Assembly (NCBI GenBank): GCA_033765145.1
Contig: JANRIH010000009.1
Span: 1 to 64,000, forward strand
Origin: JAGVSR01 sp033765145
Lineage (GTDB): Bacteria > Pseudomonadota > Alphaproteobacteria > Rhizobiales > Hyphomicrobiaceae
Direction: 5' to 3'
DNA: 64,000 nucleotides
Positions 54,591 to 62,398 of the stretch are shown one piece after another. Position 1 is the stretch's first letter. Each line of letters begins with the position of its first letter. Made by a program: the position numbers and the translations under genes. Below the pieces are notes generated by a model. The model was given only the letters and a program-made list of their open reading frames with translations, had not been told where the DNA came from and searched no databases.

Positions 54591-55166
54591 TCAGTTCGCC
54601 TCATCAGGTGATCGGGGCAAGGGCAGAACGGAGATACCTTCGGCTTCGAGTTCGGACGCTTCCTCGACGCTAGCCTCACCCCAAATCCGGCGATCTTCGG
54701 CGGCCTCATGGTGGATCCGCCGGGCTTCCTCGGCAAAGCGCGGACCGACGTACTCTGCATTGGCCGCAACCTCGGCCCGAAGGCGGCGGACCAGATCGCG
54801 GATGCGCGCGGAACTGCCGTCGGGCGCGGTGTCTGGCGCGCTCGTCGTGTCTGACACCCAGGGCGTGCCTGGCATGCCTTTGTCGTCCGGCCCTGGACCG
54901 TCGTCCGTGCCTGACACGCCCCTGGCACAGGCCCCAGCCTTCGTGTCTGACACTCCCTCGGCGTCTGACACAGGTTTCGACGGACCTCTCTCGGCGTGCC
55001 GGCGGGTCACGATGCGGGGTGCCATCAGCGCCTTTTCGACGTTCGTCGAGCCGCAAGCCGGGCAAATTATTCGGCCATCTGCCGCTTGAGTGTCGCACGC
55101 GGCGCTATTGCGGAACCACGCATCGAATTCGTGGCCCGAGCGGCATTGGAGGCGATAGCGGATCAC
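54591..55166 (-). CDS. DUF1178 protein with repeat-expanded linker
   Basis: A 191-residue protein with a GTG start at 55166, seven bases after the nitrilase stop, so coupled to it. The first 50 residues are the zinc-ribbon-like part of DUF1178 (YRLQCRSGHEFDAWF, ICPACGSTNVEKAL). The conserved C-terminal helix part is LRAEVAANAEYVGPRFAEEA, RIHHEAAEDRRIWGEAS and EGISVLPLP. Between them lies a Ser/Asp/Thr/Gly-rich linker of about 50 residues with repeated VSDT-like units, encoded by GTGTC-N-GACAC palindromes. Function of the family unknown; nitrilase-DUF1178-grxC-comF order recurs in this bacterial order. Confidence 0.85.
   Translation of the reverse strand: MIRYRLQCRSGHEFDAWFRNSAACDTQAADGRIICPACGSTNVEKALMAPRIVTRRHAERGPSKPVSDAEGVSDTKAGACARGVSGTDDGPGPDDKGMPGTPWVSDTTSAPDTAPDGSSARIRDLVRRLRAEVAANAEYVGPRFAEEARRIHHEAAEDRRIWGEASVEEASELEAEGISVLPLPRSPDEAN
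54847..54971. repeat. in-frame GTGTC-T-GACAC palindromes inside DUF1178
   Basis: Perfect 11-mers at 54847 and 54943 and near matches at 54865, 54907 and 54961. Offsets are 18, 42, 36 and 18 bases, all multiples of three. The same core palindrome is at 12295-12307. Confidence 0.7.
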
Positions 55167-55173
55167 GGACGCC

Positions 55174-56037
55174 TCACGCTTCGACGGCTGCGGCGCCGCG
55201 CGCGATGTCGAACGCGCGGTCGTGGAGGAGGGATGGTACGCGAGCGCGCGCGTCCTTGAGGGCATCGAGGTCGATGTCGGCGACGATGACGCCCGGGTCC
55301 GTGCCGCCTTCGGCCAGGATCTGGCCCCAGGGTGAAATGATGAGACTATGACCATAAGTCTCGCGGCCGTGCTCGTGGCGGCCACCCTGCGCCGCGGCGA
55401 AGACGAAGCATTGGGCTTCGATCGCGCGGGCGCGGAGAAGCGTGTGCCAATGGGCCTCGCCGGTGACGCGCGTGAATGCCGCCGGAACCGACAGAAAGCA
55501 TGCTCCGGCCTTGGCTTGAGCCCGAAAAAGCTGGGGGAAGCGAAGATCGTAGCAGATGGCGATGCCGAGCGGTCCCCAGGGCAGGTCCGCGACGACGGCG
55601 CGTGTGCCGGGCTCGTAGTTCTTGCTCTCCCGGTAGGTCTCGCCACCGGGCAGATCGACGTCGAACATGTGGATCTTGTCATAGCGCGCGGTGATTTGGC
55701 CTGTCGGCGCGATGAGGTAGGCGCGATTGGCGATCTTGTCGGGCCGCAGCTTAATGGCCATCGATCCTAAGTGCAGCCAAAGCCCAAATTCGCGGGCGAG
55801 ATCGACGAATGCGGCAAGGGCCGGATTGCCGTCTTCGGGCAGGGTCGCGGCGAAAAGCTTGGCGCTCTCGATTTCCATCAGCGTCGTGCACTCGGGTGTC
55901 TGGACGTATTCCGCCCCCGCGCGGGCCGCCTCGCGGATCAGCCGCCGCGCCTCCTCGACATTGGCGTCAACTGTCCTTCCCGAGCGCATCTGCACAAGCG
56001 CTGCACGGAATTTCGTGGCGGCTTCGGTTTTCGTCAT
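55174..56037 (-). CDS. nitrilase-superfamily amidase (Nit1-like)
   Basis: A 287-residue carbon-nitrogen hydrolase. The Glu-Lys-Cys triad is Glu49 (QTPECT), Lys121 (YDKIHMFDVD) and Cys162 (AICYDLRFP). The IHMFDVDLPGG and ESKNYEPG motifs place it near Nit1/NitB, which removes the gamma-amide of deaminated glutathione; this is family inference. It sits just before grxC, which also concerns glutathione. DUF1178 follows at 7 bases. Confidence 0.88.
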   Translation of the reverse strand: MTKTEAATKFRAALVQMRSGRTVDANVEEARRLIREAARAGAEYVQTPECTTLMEIESAKLFAATLPEDGNPALAAFVDLAREFGLWLHLGSMAIKLRPDKIANRAYLIAPTGQITARYDKIHMFDVDLPGGETYRESKNYEPGTRAVVADLPWGPLGIAICYDLRFPQLFRAQAKAGACFLSVPAAFTRVTGEAHWHTLLRARAIEAQCFVFAAAQGGRHEHGRETYGHSLIISPWGQILAEGGTDPGVIVADIDLDALKDARARVPSLLHDRAFDIARGAAAVEA

Positions 56038-56060
56038 GGGAGGTCTGTTCGTTCGCGCGT

Positions 56061-56318
56061 TCAGGAACTCAGGAGGCCGTCGAGGCGGCCATTGCGATCG
56101 AGGCCGTAAAGATCGTCACAGCCGCCGACGTGGGTCTCGCCGATGAAGATCTGCGGGACCGTCGAGCGGCCCCCCGCCTTGGCCACCATCTCGGCGCGCA
56201 GGGTCGATTTTCCCGTGACGTCGATCTCCTCGTAGGGGGCTCCCTTCGTTCGAAGGAGTTCCTTCGCGAGATGACAATAGGGGCAGAGCGCTGCCGTGTA
56301 GATGAGAACCCGTTTCAT
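56061..56318 (-). CDS. grxC: glutaredoxin 3
   Basis: An 85-residue dithiol glutaredoxin. Active site C12-P-Y-C15, then TVPQIFIG and HVGGCDDLYGLD for glutathione binding. The start at 56318 (MKRVLIY) is the family start; an ATG three codons upstream also has a possible site. In line with the nitrilase gene, 23 bases apart. Confidence 0.95.
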   Translation of the reverse strand: MKRVLIYTAALCPYCHLAKELLRTKGAPYEEIDVTGKSTLRAEMVAKAGGRSTVPQIFIGETHVGGCDDLYGLDRNGRLDGLLSS

Positions 56319-56470
56319 CCTCTCCATCGTCCCCGACCGATGCCGCCCTCGATGTCCGGACCGATATGCCACGCTCAAGCGAGCATAGGGTGCTTTGCGG
56401 GCCGAGGGCTAGGTCGCAACGGTCACATGTCCCCGGCTTCCGGCGTGCGCCAGTCTCAGAATGCGCCCGC

Positions 56471-57277
56471 TCAGGCGTCGAGCCCGCCGCCGGTGACGAG
56501 TGCCAGGGCCAGGACGTCGACATTCTCCGCCCCGGCCGAATAGAGAGCACGGGCGGCGGCCGAAATTGTGGTGCCGGTCGTGACGACGTCGTCGACGAGC
56601 ACAATCCGGCGATTTTCGATGTGTTTCCGGCGGTCCGGGCGGACGGCGAACGCGCCGCGCAGGTTGTCGAGCCGTTCGGTTCGCGAGAGCCCGAGCTGCG
56701 GCCGGGTATGCTTTACCCGAACCAGCGAGTGGGGATCGCATGTCATCCCCGCGCGGCGGGCGACGCCATCCGCCAAACGCGCGGATTGATTGAACCTGCG
56801 GCTGGCGAGGCGCATGCGGCTCAGCGGGACGGGGATCATAAGGTCGGCGCCGTCGAGAATTTCCGCGCCGGCACTCGTCATCCACGCCGCGAGGAGGCCG
56901 ACCAACTCGTCGCGGTCGTGGAATTTGAGGTCGGTCACGAGCGACCGCACGAGCCCGCCGTAGTGGGCAACAGCACGTGCCCGGCCATAGACGGGCGGGT
57001 CGGCGCTTGCGGCGGCCGAGACGGCGCCGGGACCGAGATCGTAGGGCAGGGGCAGGCCGAGGCGGTCACAGACGGGGGGACGGATAAAGTCGACGCGCGA
57101 CCAGCACGGCGCGCAGAGCGTGTCATATGTCGCCAGCGGCTGGCGGCAGGAAAGGCAGAGCGGGGGGACGATTGTATCCGCTGCCGAACGGGCGAGTCGC
57201 GACAGCCAGGATCGGAGTGGTTCGAGCCCCGATCCCTCGCCGGTTCGCGACGCGGCTTGCTCTTCATCGGCCGACAT
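56471..57277 (-). CDS. comF: ComF-family phosphoribosyltransferase-like protein
   Basis: A 268-residue protein. The N-terminal zinc ribbon has CLSCRQPLATYDTLCAPCW, and the C-terminal PRTase domain has the PRPP-binding motif VLVDDVVTTGTT. IPVPLSRMRLASRRFNQSARLA is the conserved ComF stretch. GGGAGGGAGC precedes the ATG at 57277. In naturally competent bacteria ComF aids DNA uptake; elsewhere its role is unclear. Divergent from the methyltransferase gene. Confidence 0.92.
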   Translation of the reverse strand: MSADEEQAASRTGEGSGLEPLRSWLSRLARSAADTIVPPLCLSCRQPLATYDTLCAPCWSRVDFIRPPVCDRLGLPLPYDLGPGAVSAAASADPPVYGRARAVAHYGGLVRSLVTDLKFHDRDELVGLLAAWMTSAGAEILDGADLMIPVPLSRMRLASRRFNQSARLADGVARRAGMTCDPHSLVRVKHTRPQLGLSRTERLDNLRGAFAVRPDRRKHIENRRIVLVDDVVTTGTTISAAARALYSAGAENVDVLALALVTGGGLDA

Positions 57278-57373
57278 GCTCCCTCCCGTTTCGAGCAGCC
57301 CCGATGCGACGATGCTCCGAACACCTTGGGCAGCTCCTCGATCGACAACGCATGAGCCTGGGACGATCCGTCG

Positions 57374-58309
57374 ATGACGGGTGTTGAGCCGCCAAACATC
57401 TTCGACCGCTCCCTCGCCGTCCGCCGCCGCGAGCGCGCTCTGGCACGTGGGTCCGTTCCGCGATTTCTCCTCGATCGGGTCGCGGACGACCTCTGCGACC
57501 GGCTGCAGTTCATCAACCGCCCGTTTGAAGACGTTCTCGTTCTCGGTGGCCACGACGGCAGTATCGGCCGACGGCTTCGTGAACTTTCCAGAGTGAGGAA
57601 CGTCGTCGAGACCGAAGCCTCGCTTCGTCTCGCGGGGATGCTCGGGCTCGGCGCGGTCGTCGCGGACGAGGAGGCGCTGCCGTTCGGCAGGGAAACATTC
57701 GATCTCGTCGTCGCGCCGCTCACGCTACACACCGTCAACGACTTGCCGGGCGCGCTCGTCCAGATCCGGCATGTGCTCAGACCGGACGGGCTTTTTCTCG
57801 GCGCGATGGCCGGCGGTGCGACGTTGCAAGAACTCCGAGCCTCCTGGCTTCAGGCGGAAGCCGATCTCCTCGGCGGCGTGTCGCCGCGCGTTGCCCCCTT
57901 TGCCGACGTGCGCGACATGGGACGGCTTCTGCAGCGTGCCGGTTTCGCGCTCCCCGTCGCCGACAGCGACATCGTGACGGTGCGCTATGGAACAGCGTTC
58001 GATCTCATGTCCGACATCAGGGCTATGGGGCAGAGCAATTTGCTCTCCGAGCGGCGCAGAACGCCCGTCACGCGCGGTCTTCTCGCGCGCGCCTCAGAAG
58101 TCTATACGGAAGCCTTCGCCCAGGCCGACGGGCGTGTGCCTGCGACATTCGAGATCCTTACACTGACCGCGTGGGCACCGCACGACAGTCAGCCCAAGCC
58201 ACTGAAACCCGGCTCTGCCACCGTTAGCCTCGCGGAGGCGCTCGGAACCCGAGAAAATTCCATTCCCGGATCGCGCACACGATCGCCAGACGGGGCCGAC
58301 GAAAGTTGA
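57374..58309 (+). CDS. SAM-dependent methyltransferase, NDUFAF5/BioC-like
   Basis: A 311-residue protein with an N-terminal NIFDRSLAVRRRERALAR motif and class I methyltransferase motifs: DVLVLGGHDGSIGRRL, DEEALPFGRETFDLVVAPL and VLRPDGLFLGAMAGG. These match mitochondrial complex I assembly factor NDUFAF5 and related BioC-like proteins in alphaproteobacteria. The operon's BioZ makes a BioC role unnecessary, so complex I assembly is the better guess. Motif I (GGHDGS) departs from GxGxG. Confidence 0.78.
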   Translation: MTGVEPPNIFDRSLAVRRRERALARGSVPRFLLDRVADDLCDRLQFINRPFEDVLVLGGHDGSIGRRLRELSRVRNVVETEASLRLAGMLGLGAVVADEEALPFGRETFDLVVAPLTLHTVNDLPGALVQIRHVLRPDGLFLGAMAGGATLQELRASWLQAEADLLGGVSPRVAPFADVRDMGRLLQRAGFALPVADSDIVTVRYGTAFDLMSDIRAMGQSNLLSERRRTPVTRGLLARASEVYTEAFAQADGRVPATFEILTLTAWAPHDSQPKPLKPGSATVSLAEALGTRENSIPGSRTRSPDGADES

Positions 58310-58434
58310 ATGCCACGTGCGGCCGATTTCCCCGGCACGGCCGGCCTCCGTGCTTCCCTCGACGCCTGAAGCACCCTACGTTCCGACGCGAAGCCTGGCG
58401 GAAGTCCGGGACATATTTCGAGAGGGAGCCGCCT

Positions 58435-58749
58435 TTGTCATCCATTGAGGACCCCACGGTCGCGCGCGTTTGGCGCGATCCGGAGTTTCATGCCTACATG
58501 AGCCGCCGCGGACGTTTTTCCTGGTTTCTCGCGCTTCTGACGGTCATCGTCTATTTCGGGTTCATTGCGATCGTGGCGTTCGCGCCGGCAACGCTCGCCG
58601 CTCCGGTCGGGGACGGCGTCATGTCGCTCGGCATTCTCGTCGGACTCGTCGTGATCCTCTTTTCCGTCGCCGTCACGTGGATCTACGTGCTCCGCGCCAA
58701 CACCGCCTTCGACCGCGCCGTCGCGGCGATCCGGGAGCGCAACCAATGA
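58435..58749 (+). CDS. DUF485 (YjcH-like) membrane protein
   Basis: A 104-residue protein with two transmembrane helices (FLALLTVIVYFGFIAIVAF and LGILVGLVVILFSVAVTWIY) and the DUF485 signature (ARVWRDPEFHAYMSRRGRFSW). The start is a TTG at 58435 with AGGGAG seven bases before. It overlaps actP by four bases (ATGA). YjcH is the usual partner of ActP. Confidence 0.88.
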   Translation: MSSIEDPTVARVWRDPEFHAYMSRRGRFSWFLALLTVIVYFGFIAIVAFAPATLAAPVGDGVMSLGILVGLVVILFSVAVTWIYVLRANTAFDRAVAAIRERNQ

Positions 58750-60443
58750 TGGCCCGACTTTCGACCTTTTCGTTTGCTGCCGTTCTCTTCGTTCTCGAAT
58801 TATCGAACCTGGCGTTCGCCGCGCCGGCGATCGAGGGCGGGGGCGAGCAGCAGCCCCTCAATTTGCCCGCGATCCTGATGTTCCTGGCTTTCGTGCTGGC
58901 GACGCTCGGGATTACCAAGTGGGCGGCGGGCCGGGCGCGAACCGCGTCGGACTTCTATGCGGCGGGCGGGGGCATCACGGGATTTCAGAACGGCCTTGCG
59001 ATCGCGGGCGACTACATGTCGGCGGCATCGTTCCTCGGCATATCAGCGCTCGTGTTCTCGTCCGGGTTCGACGGCCTCATCTATTCCGTCGGGTTTCTGG
59101 TCGGCTGGCCGATCGTCATGTTCCTTATCGCGGAGCAGCTCCGAAACCTCGGCAAGTTCACGTTCGCGGATGTGGCGGCATATCGGCTTGACGCCACCGC
59201 GATCCGCACGCTCTCGGCTGTCGGCACGCTCGCAGTCGTCGCGTTCTATCTCATCGCGCAGATGGTCGGGGCGGGCAAACTCATCGAGCTTCTGTTCGGG
59301 CTCGACTACCTCTATGCGGTCGTGCTGGTCGGCGTGTTGATGATCACCTACGTCGCCTTCGGCGGCATGGTCGCGACGACGTGGGTCCAGATCATCAAGG
59401 CGTGCCTCCTGCTCGGCGGCGCAACCTTCATGGCCTTCATGGTCTTGAGGCACTTCGCGTTCTCGCCTGATGCGATGTTCAAAGCAGCGACGGAGGTGCA
59501 TCCAGCGGGAGAGAGCATACTAGCGCCTGGAAAGCTCGTCGCGGATCCGATCTCGGCGCTATCGCTCGGCGTCGCTCTCATGTTCGGAACGGCGGGTCTG
59601 CCGCACATCCTCATGCGCTTCTTCACGGTCAAGGACGCGGCCACGGCGCGGACGTCGGTGCTCTATGCCTCGGGGTTCATTGGATACTTCTACGTGCTGA
59701 CGTTCGTCATCGGATTCGGCGCGATCACGTTCCTGATGCAGGACCCGGCGCACTATAAGCTCGCGGCGGACGGCAGCTACGATAAGATCAAGGATCTCCT
59801 CGGCGGGACCAACATGGCGGCCGTGCATCTATCGTCGGCGGTCGGCGGCTCGCTGTTTCTCGGCTTTATTTCCGCTGTCGCGTTCGCGACGATCCTGGCG
59901 GTCGTGGCGGGTCTGACGCTCGCGGGCGCATCGGCCGTCAGTCACGACCTCTATGCGAACGTTTTCGCGCGGGGCGTTTCGGACGAGCAGACGGAAGTCG
60001 GGCTGTCCAAGGTGGCGGCGGTCGTCATCGGCCTCATCGCGATCATGCTGGGGTACGTGTTCGAGAACCAGAACGTGGCGTTCATGGTCGGACTGGCGTT
60101 CGCCATCGCGGCGAGCTGCAATTTTCCCGTGCTCCTCATGAGCCTTCATTGGAAGGGAACAACGACGACGGGCGCGCTCGTCGGCGGACTGGTCGGTCTC
60201 ACGATGGCGGTCGCCATGGTGGTGCTGAGCCCCGCCGTCTGGGTCAAGACGTTCGGCTTCGAGGCGGCGCTCTTCCCCTACGACAATCCGGCTCTATTCT
60301 CGGTCCCCGCGGCGTTCCTCACGATCTGGATCGTCTCGACGCTCGATCGGGGATTGCGGGCCGACGCCGAACGGGCCGCTTATCCAGCGCAACTCGTGCG
60401 TTCTGAGACGGGCCTCGGGGCCTCGGGATCGAGTGCCCATTGA
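58746..60443 (+). CDS. actP: cation/acetate symporter
   Basis: A 565-residue sodium:solute symporter. An N-terminal signal-like helix is followed by about 13 helices, with ASDFYAAGGGITGFQNGLAIAGDYMSAASFLG, the SSS family motif, and AGLTLAGASAVSHDLYANVF. ActP imports acetate; with the EMC pathway here it would feed assimilation. Translationally coupled to the DUF485 gene. Confidence 0.92.
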   Translation: MMARLSTFSFAAVLFVLELSNLAFAAPAIEGGGEQQPLNLPAILMFLAFVLATLGITKWAAGRARTASDFYAAGGGITGFQNGLAIAGDYMSAASFLGISALVFSSGFDGLIYSVGFLVGWPIVMFLIAEQLRNLGKFTFADVAAYRLDATAIRTLSAVGTLAVVAFYLIAQMVGAGKLIELLFGLDYLYAVVLVGVLMITYVAFGGMVATTWVQIIKACLLLGGATFMAFMVLRHFAFSPDAMFKAATEVHPAGESILAPGKLVADPISALSLGVALMFGTAGLPHILMRFFTVKDAATARTSVLYASGFIGYFYVLTFVIGFGAITFLMQDPAHYKLAADGSYDKIKDLLGGTNMAAVHLSSAVGGSLFLGFISAVAFATILAVVAGLTLAGASAVSHDLYANVFARGVSDEQTEVGLSKVAAVVIGLIAIMLGYVFENQNVAFMVGLAFAIAASCNFPVLLMSLHWKGTTTTGALVGGLVGLTMAVAMVVLSPAVWVKTFGFEAALFPYDNPALFSVPAAFLTIWIVSTLDRGLRADAERAAYPAQLVRSETGLGASGSSAH

Positions 60444-60460
60444 GCGGAGTTTCAGGCCTG

Positions 60461-61423
60461 ATGAGCGAGCGTGAGACATGGCCGAAACCGCTCGACGCCA
60501 TCATGCTCAATGTCGGCGATGGGCATTGGCTCTATGTGGAAGAGTGCGGCACCCGGACCGGCGTTCCGGCGATTTTTCTGCACGGTGGACCGGGGAGCGG
60601 GGCGCAGATCGCGCATCGCTCTCTTTTCGATCCCAATCGCTATCACGCGATCCTCTTCGATCAGCGCGGTTCGGGACGCAGCCACCCGTATCTCGAGCGG
60701 CGCGCCAACACGACCCGGCATCTGGTGGCGGACATCGAGGCGATCCGCCGGCACTACGGGATCGACAAATGGATCGTCGTCGGCGGCTCTTGGGGCTCGA
60801 CGCTTGCGCTCGCTTACGCGGAGCAGCACCCGAGCCGGGTCGCGGGCCTCGTGCTGCGCGCGATCTTTCTCGGCACGACGGCAGAAGTGCAATGGGCGTT
60901 CATCGACGGGCCGAAGAGGTTCCGTCCCGATCTCTACCAGAACTTTCTCGCGATGCTGCCCGAAGCGGAGCGCGCGGAGCCGCTCGGCGCGTATTTGCAT
61001 CGTCTGACGAGCACCGATCCGCGCCTCTATGAACCGGCGGCGCGTGTGTGGCACGCCTACGAGCGGACGCTTTCGGAACTCGATCCGGGGCAGGTGACGC
61101 TCGCGGATGCGACGGGGCCGGGACGCATGCCGCCGACGCCGCTCATGGAGGCGCACTACATCGCGAATGAATTCTTCCTCGCGCCGCGCGCGCTCATCGA
61201 CAATGCGGATCGCTTGAAGGGCATCCCGGGCGTCATCGTGCAGGGCCGCTACGATCTTCTCTGTCCGCCTGCGGCCGCTTATGCGGTCGCCCGCGCCTGG
61301 GGCAGTGCCGAATTGAAGTTCGTCGAGAAGGCCGGCCACGCCATGACCGAGCCCGGCATCATGGCCGCCCTTCGCGACGCCATCGGCCGCATCGCCGATA
61401 AGGTGACCGTCGCGCGAAGGTGA
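60461..61423 (+). CDS. pip: prolyl aminopeptidase
   Basis: A 320-residue alpha/beta hydrolase of peptidase family S33 that removes N-terminal Pro. The oxyanion HGGPG is at 41-45, nucleophile Ser110 in GGSWGS, Asp in GRYDLLCPP and His in KAGHAM. The start at 60461 follows the actP stop by 17 bases. An earlier TTG overlap is possible. The FDQRGSGRS motif is diagnostic. Confidence 0.93.
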   Translation: MSERETWPKPLDAIMLNVGDGHWLYVEECGTRTGVPAIFLHGGPGSGAQIAHRSLFDPNRYHAILFDQRGSGRSHPYLERRANTTRHLVADIEAIRRHYGIDKWIVVGGSWGSTLALAYAEQHPSRVAGLVLRAIFLGTTAEVQWAFIDGPKRFRPDLYQNFLAMLPEAERAEPLGAYLHRLTSTDPRLYEPAARVWHAYERTLSELDPGQVTLADATGPGRMPPTPLMEAHYIANEFFLAPRALIDNADRLKGIPGVIVQGRYDLLCPPAAAYAVARAWGSAELKFVEKAGHAMTEPGIMAALRDAIGRIADKVTVARR

Positions 61424-61436
61424 GTGGTGGGCGTTG

Positions 61437-62381
61437 TCACCCCTTCCGCGCGAGGGGATGGTGTTCGAGCACGATGCGCTTCAGGCGCTCCTCGAGAACG
61501 TGGGTGTAGATTTCGGTCGTCGAGATGTCGGCGTGTCCGAGAAGCTGCTGGACGCTTCTCAAGTCGGCGCCGCGATCCAGGAGGTGGCTCGCGAACGCAT
61601 GACGCAGCACGTGCGGTGAGACGCGCTCGGGATCGAGGCCGGCCGCTTCCGCGCAGGCTTTGAGGTCCTGAGCGAAACGCTGTCGCGTGAGGTGGCCCTC
61701 GGCACTCGACGAGGGGAAAAGATAGGGCGTCGCGACGGTCGCGGACAGGCCATCCGAGGGCGACTTGCCGAGTGCCAGATAGCGCTCGAGCGCGGCGCGG
61801 GCAGAGGCATTCAATGGGACCATGCGCTCGCGCCCGCCTTTGCCGGAAATGACGAGTACGCGGGGATCGCCTTTGAGCACGGTGCGCGGCAGCGAGACCA
61901 GTTCGCTGACCCGCATGCCGGTCGCGTAGAGAATTTCAATCAGCGTATAGAACCGCTGCGCGCGCGCGAGGTCGCGGCCGGAAAGTCCATCCGTCAGAGC
62001 ACGCGCGGTCTCGATCAGGCGCTCGACCTCGGCGACGGAGAGCGTGCGGGGCAAGCGGCGGCCTTTCTTCGGGGCTGCGGCGCCGCGCGTGGGGTCCTCG
62101 GAGACAATGCCTTCGCCTTCGAGGAATCGATAGAGCTGGCGGACCGCCGACAAGCGGCGGGCGGACGAGGCCGGCGACATTCCCTCGATCGACAGTCCTG
62201 CGACGTAGGCCGAGACGTCGTCGCGCGCCACTTCGGTGAGCGTGCGGGCTCGCTTTGCAAGAAAGCCTTGCCAGTCGCGGAGATCGCGCCCGTAGGCGTC
62301 GAGCGTGTTCGCCGCCGCGCCGCGCTCGGCCGACATCATTTCGAGGAATGCTCGGATGTGGCGGCTGTCGTCGCTGGCCAT
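61437..62381 (-). CDS. xerD: tyrosine recombinase XerD
   Basis: A 314-residue site-specific recombinase that resolves chromosome dimers at dif. Catalytic residues: Arg in TGMRVSEL, Lys in SGKGGRER, HxxR in HVLRHAF, His in LGHADI and Tyr in TEIYTHV. The length and ending fit XerD; XerC is not excluded. The start at 62381 has GGGGA upstream. No cargo genes or att sites are near, so it is housekeeping rather than an integrase. Confidence 0.92.
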   Translation of the reverse strand: MASDDSRHIRAFLEMMSAERGAAANTLDAYGRDLRDWQGFLAKRARTLTEVARDDVSAYVAGLSIEGMSPASSARRLSAVRQLYRFLEGEGIVSEDPTRGAAAPKKGRRLPRTLSVAEVERLIETARALTDGLSGRDLARAQRFYTLIEILYATGMRVSELVSLPRTVLKGDPRVLVISGKGGRERMVPLNASARAALERYLALGKSPSDGLSATVATPYLFPSSSAEGHLTRQRFAQDLKACAEAAGLDPERVSPHVLRHAFASHLLDRGADLRSVQQLLGHADISTTEIYTHVLEERLKRIVLEHHPLARKG

Positions 62382-62398
62382 GGCGCGCGCGTCCCCGA

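Noticed and set aside
57374..58309. Annotation as BioC
   Set aside because: The bio operon ends in BioZ, which bypasses BioC, and the N-terminal motif fits NDUFAF5-like proteins better.
58470..58745. Possible longer N-terminus for ActP
   Set aside because: The stretch overlaps the DUF485 gene in another frame and reads as Arg-rich nonsense; the ATGA overlap gives the natural start.
61437..62381. Integrase of a mobile element
   Set aside because: The sequence fits housekeeping XerD; no att repeats, tRNA or cargo genes flank it.
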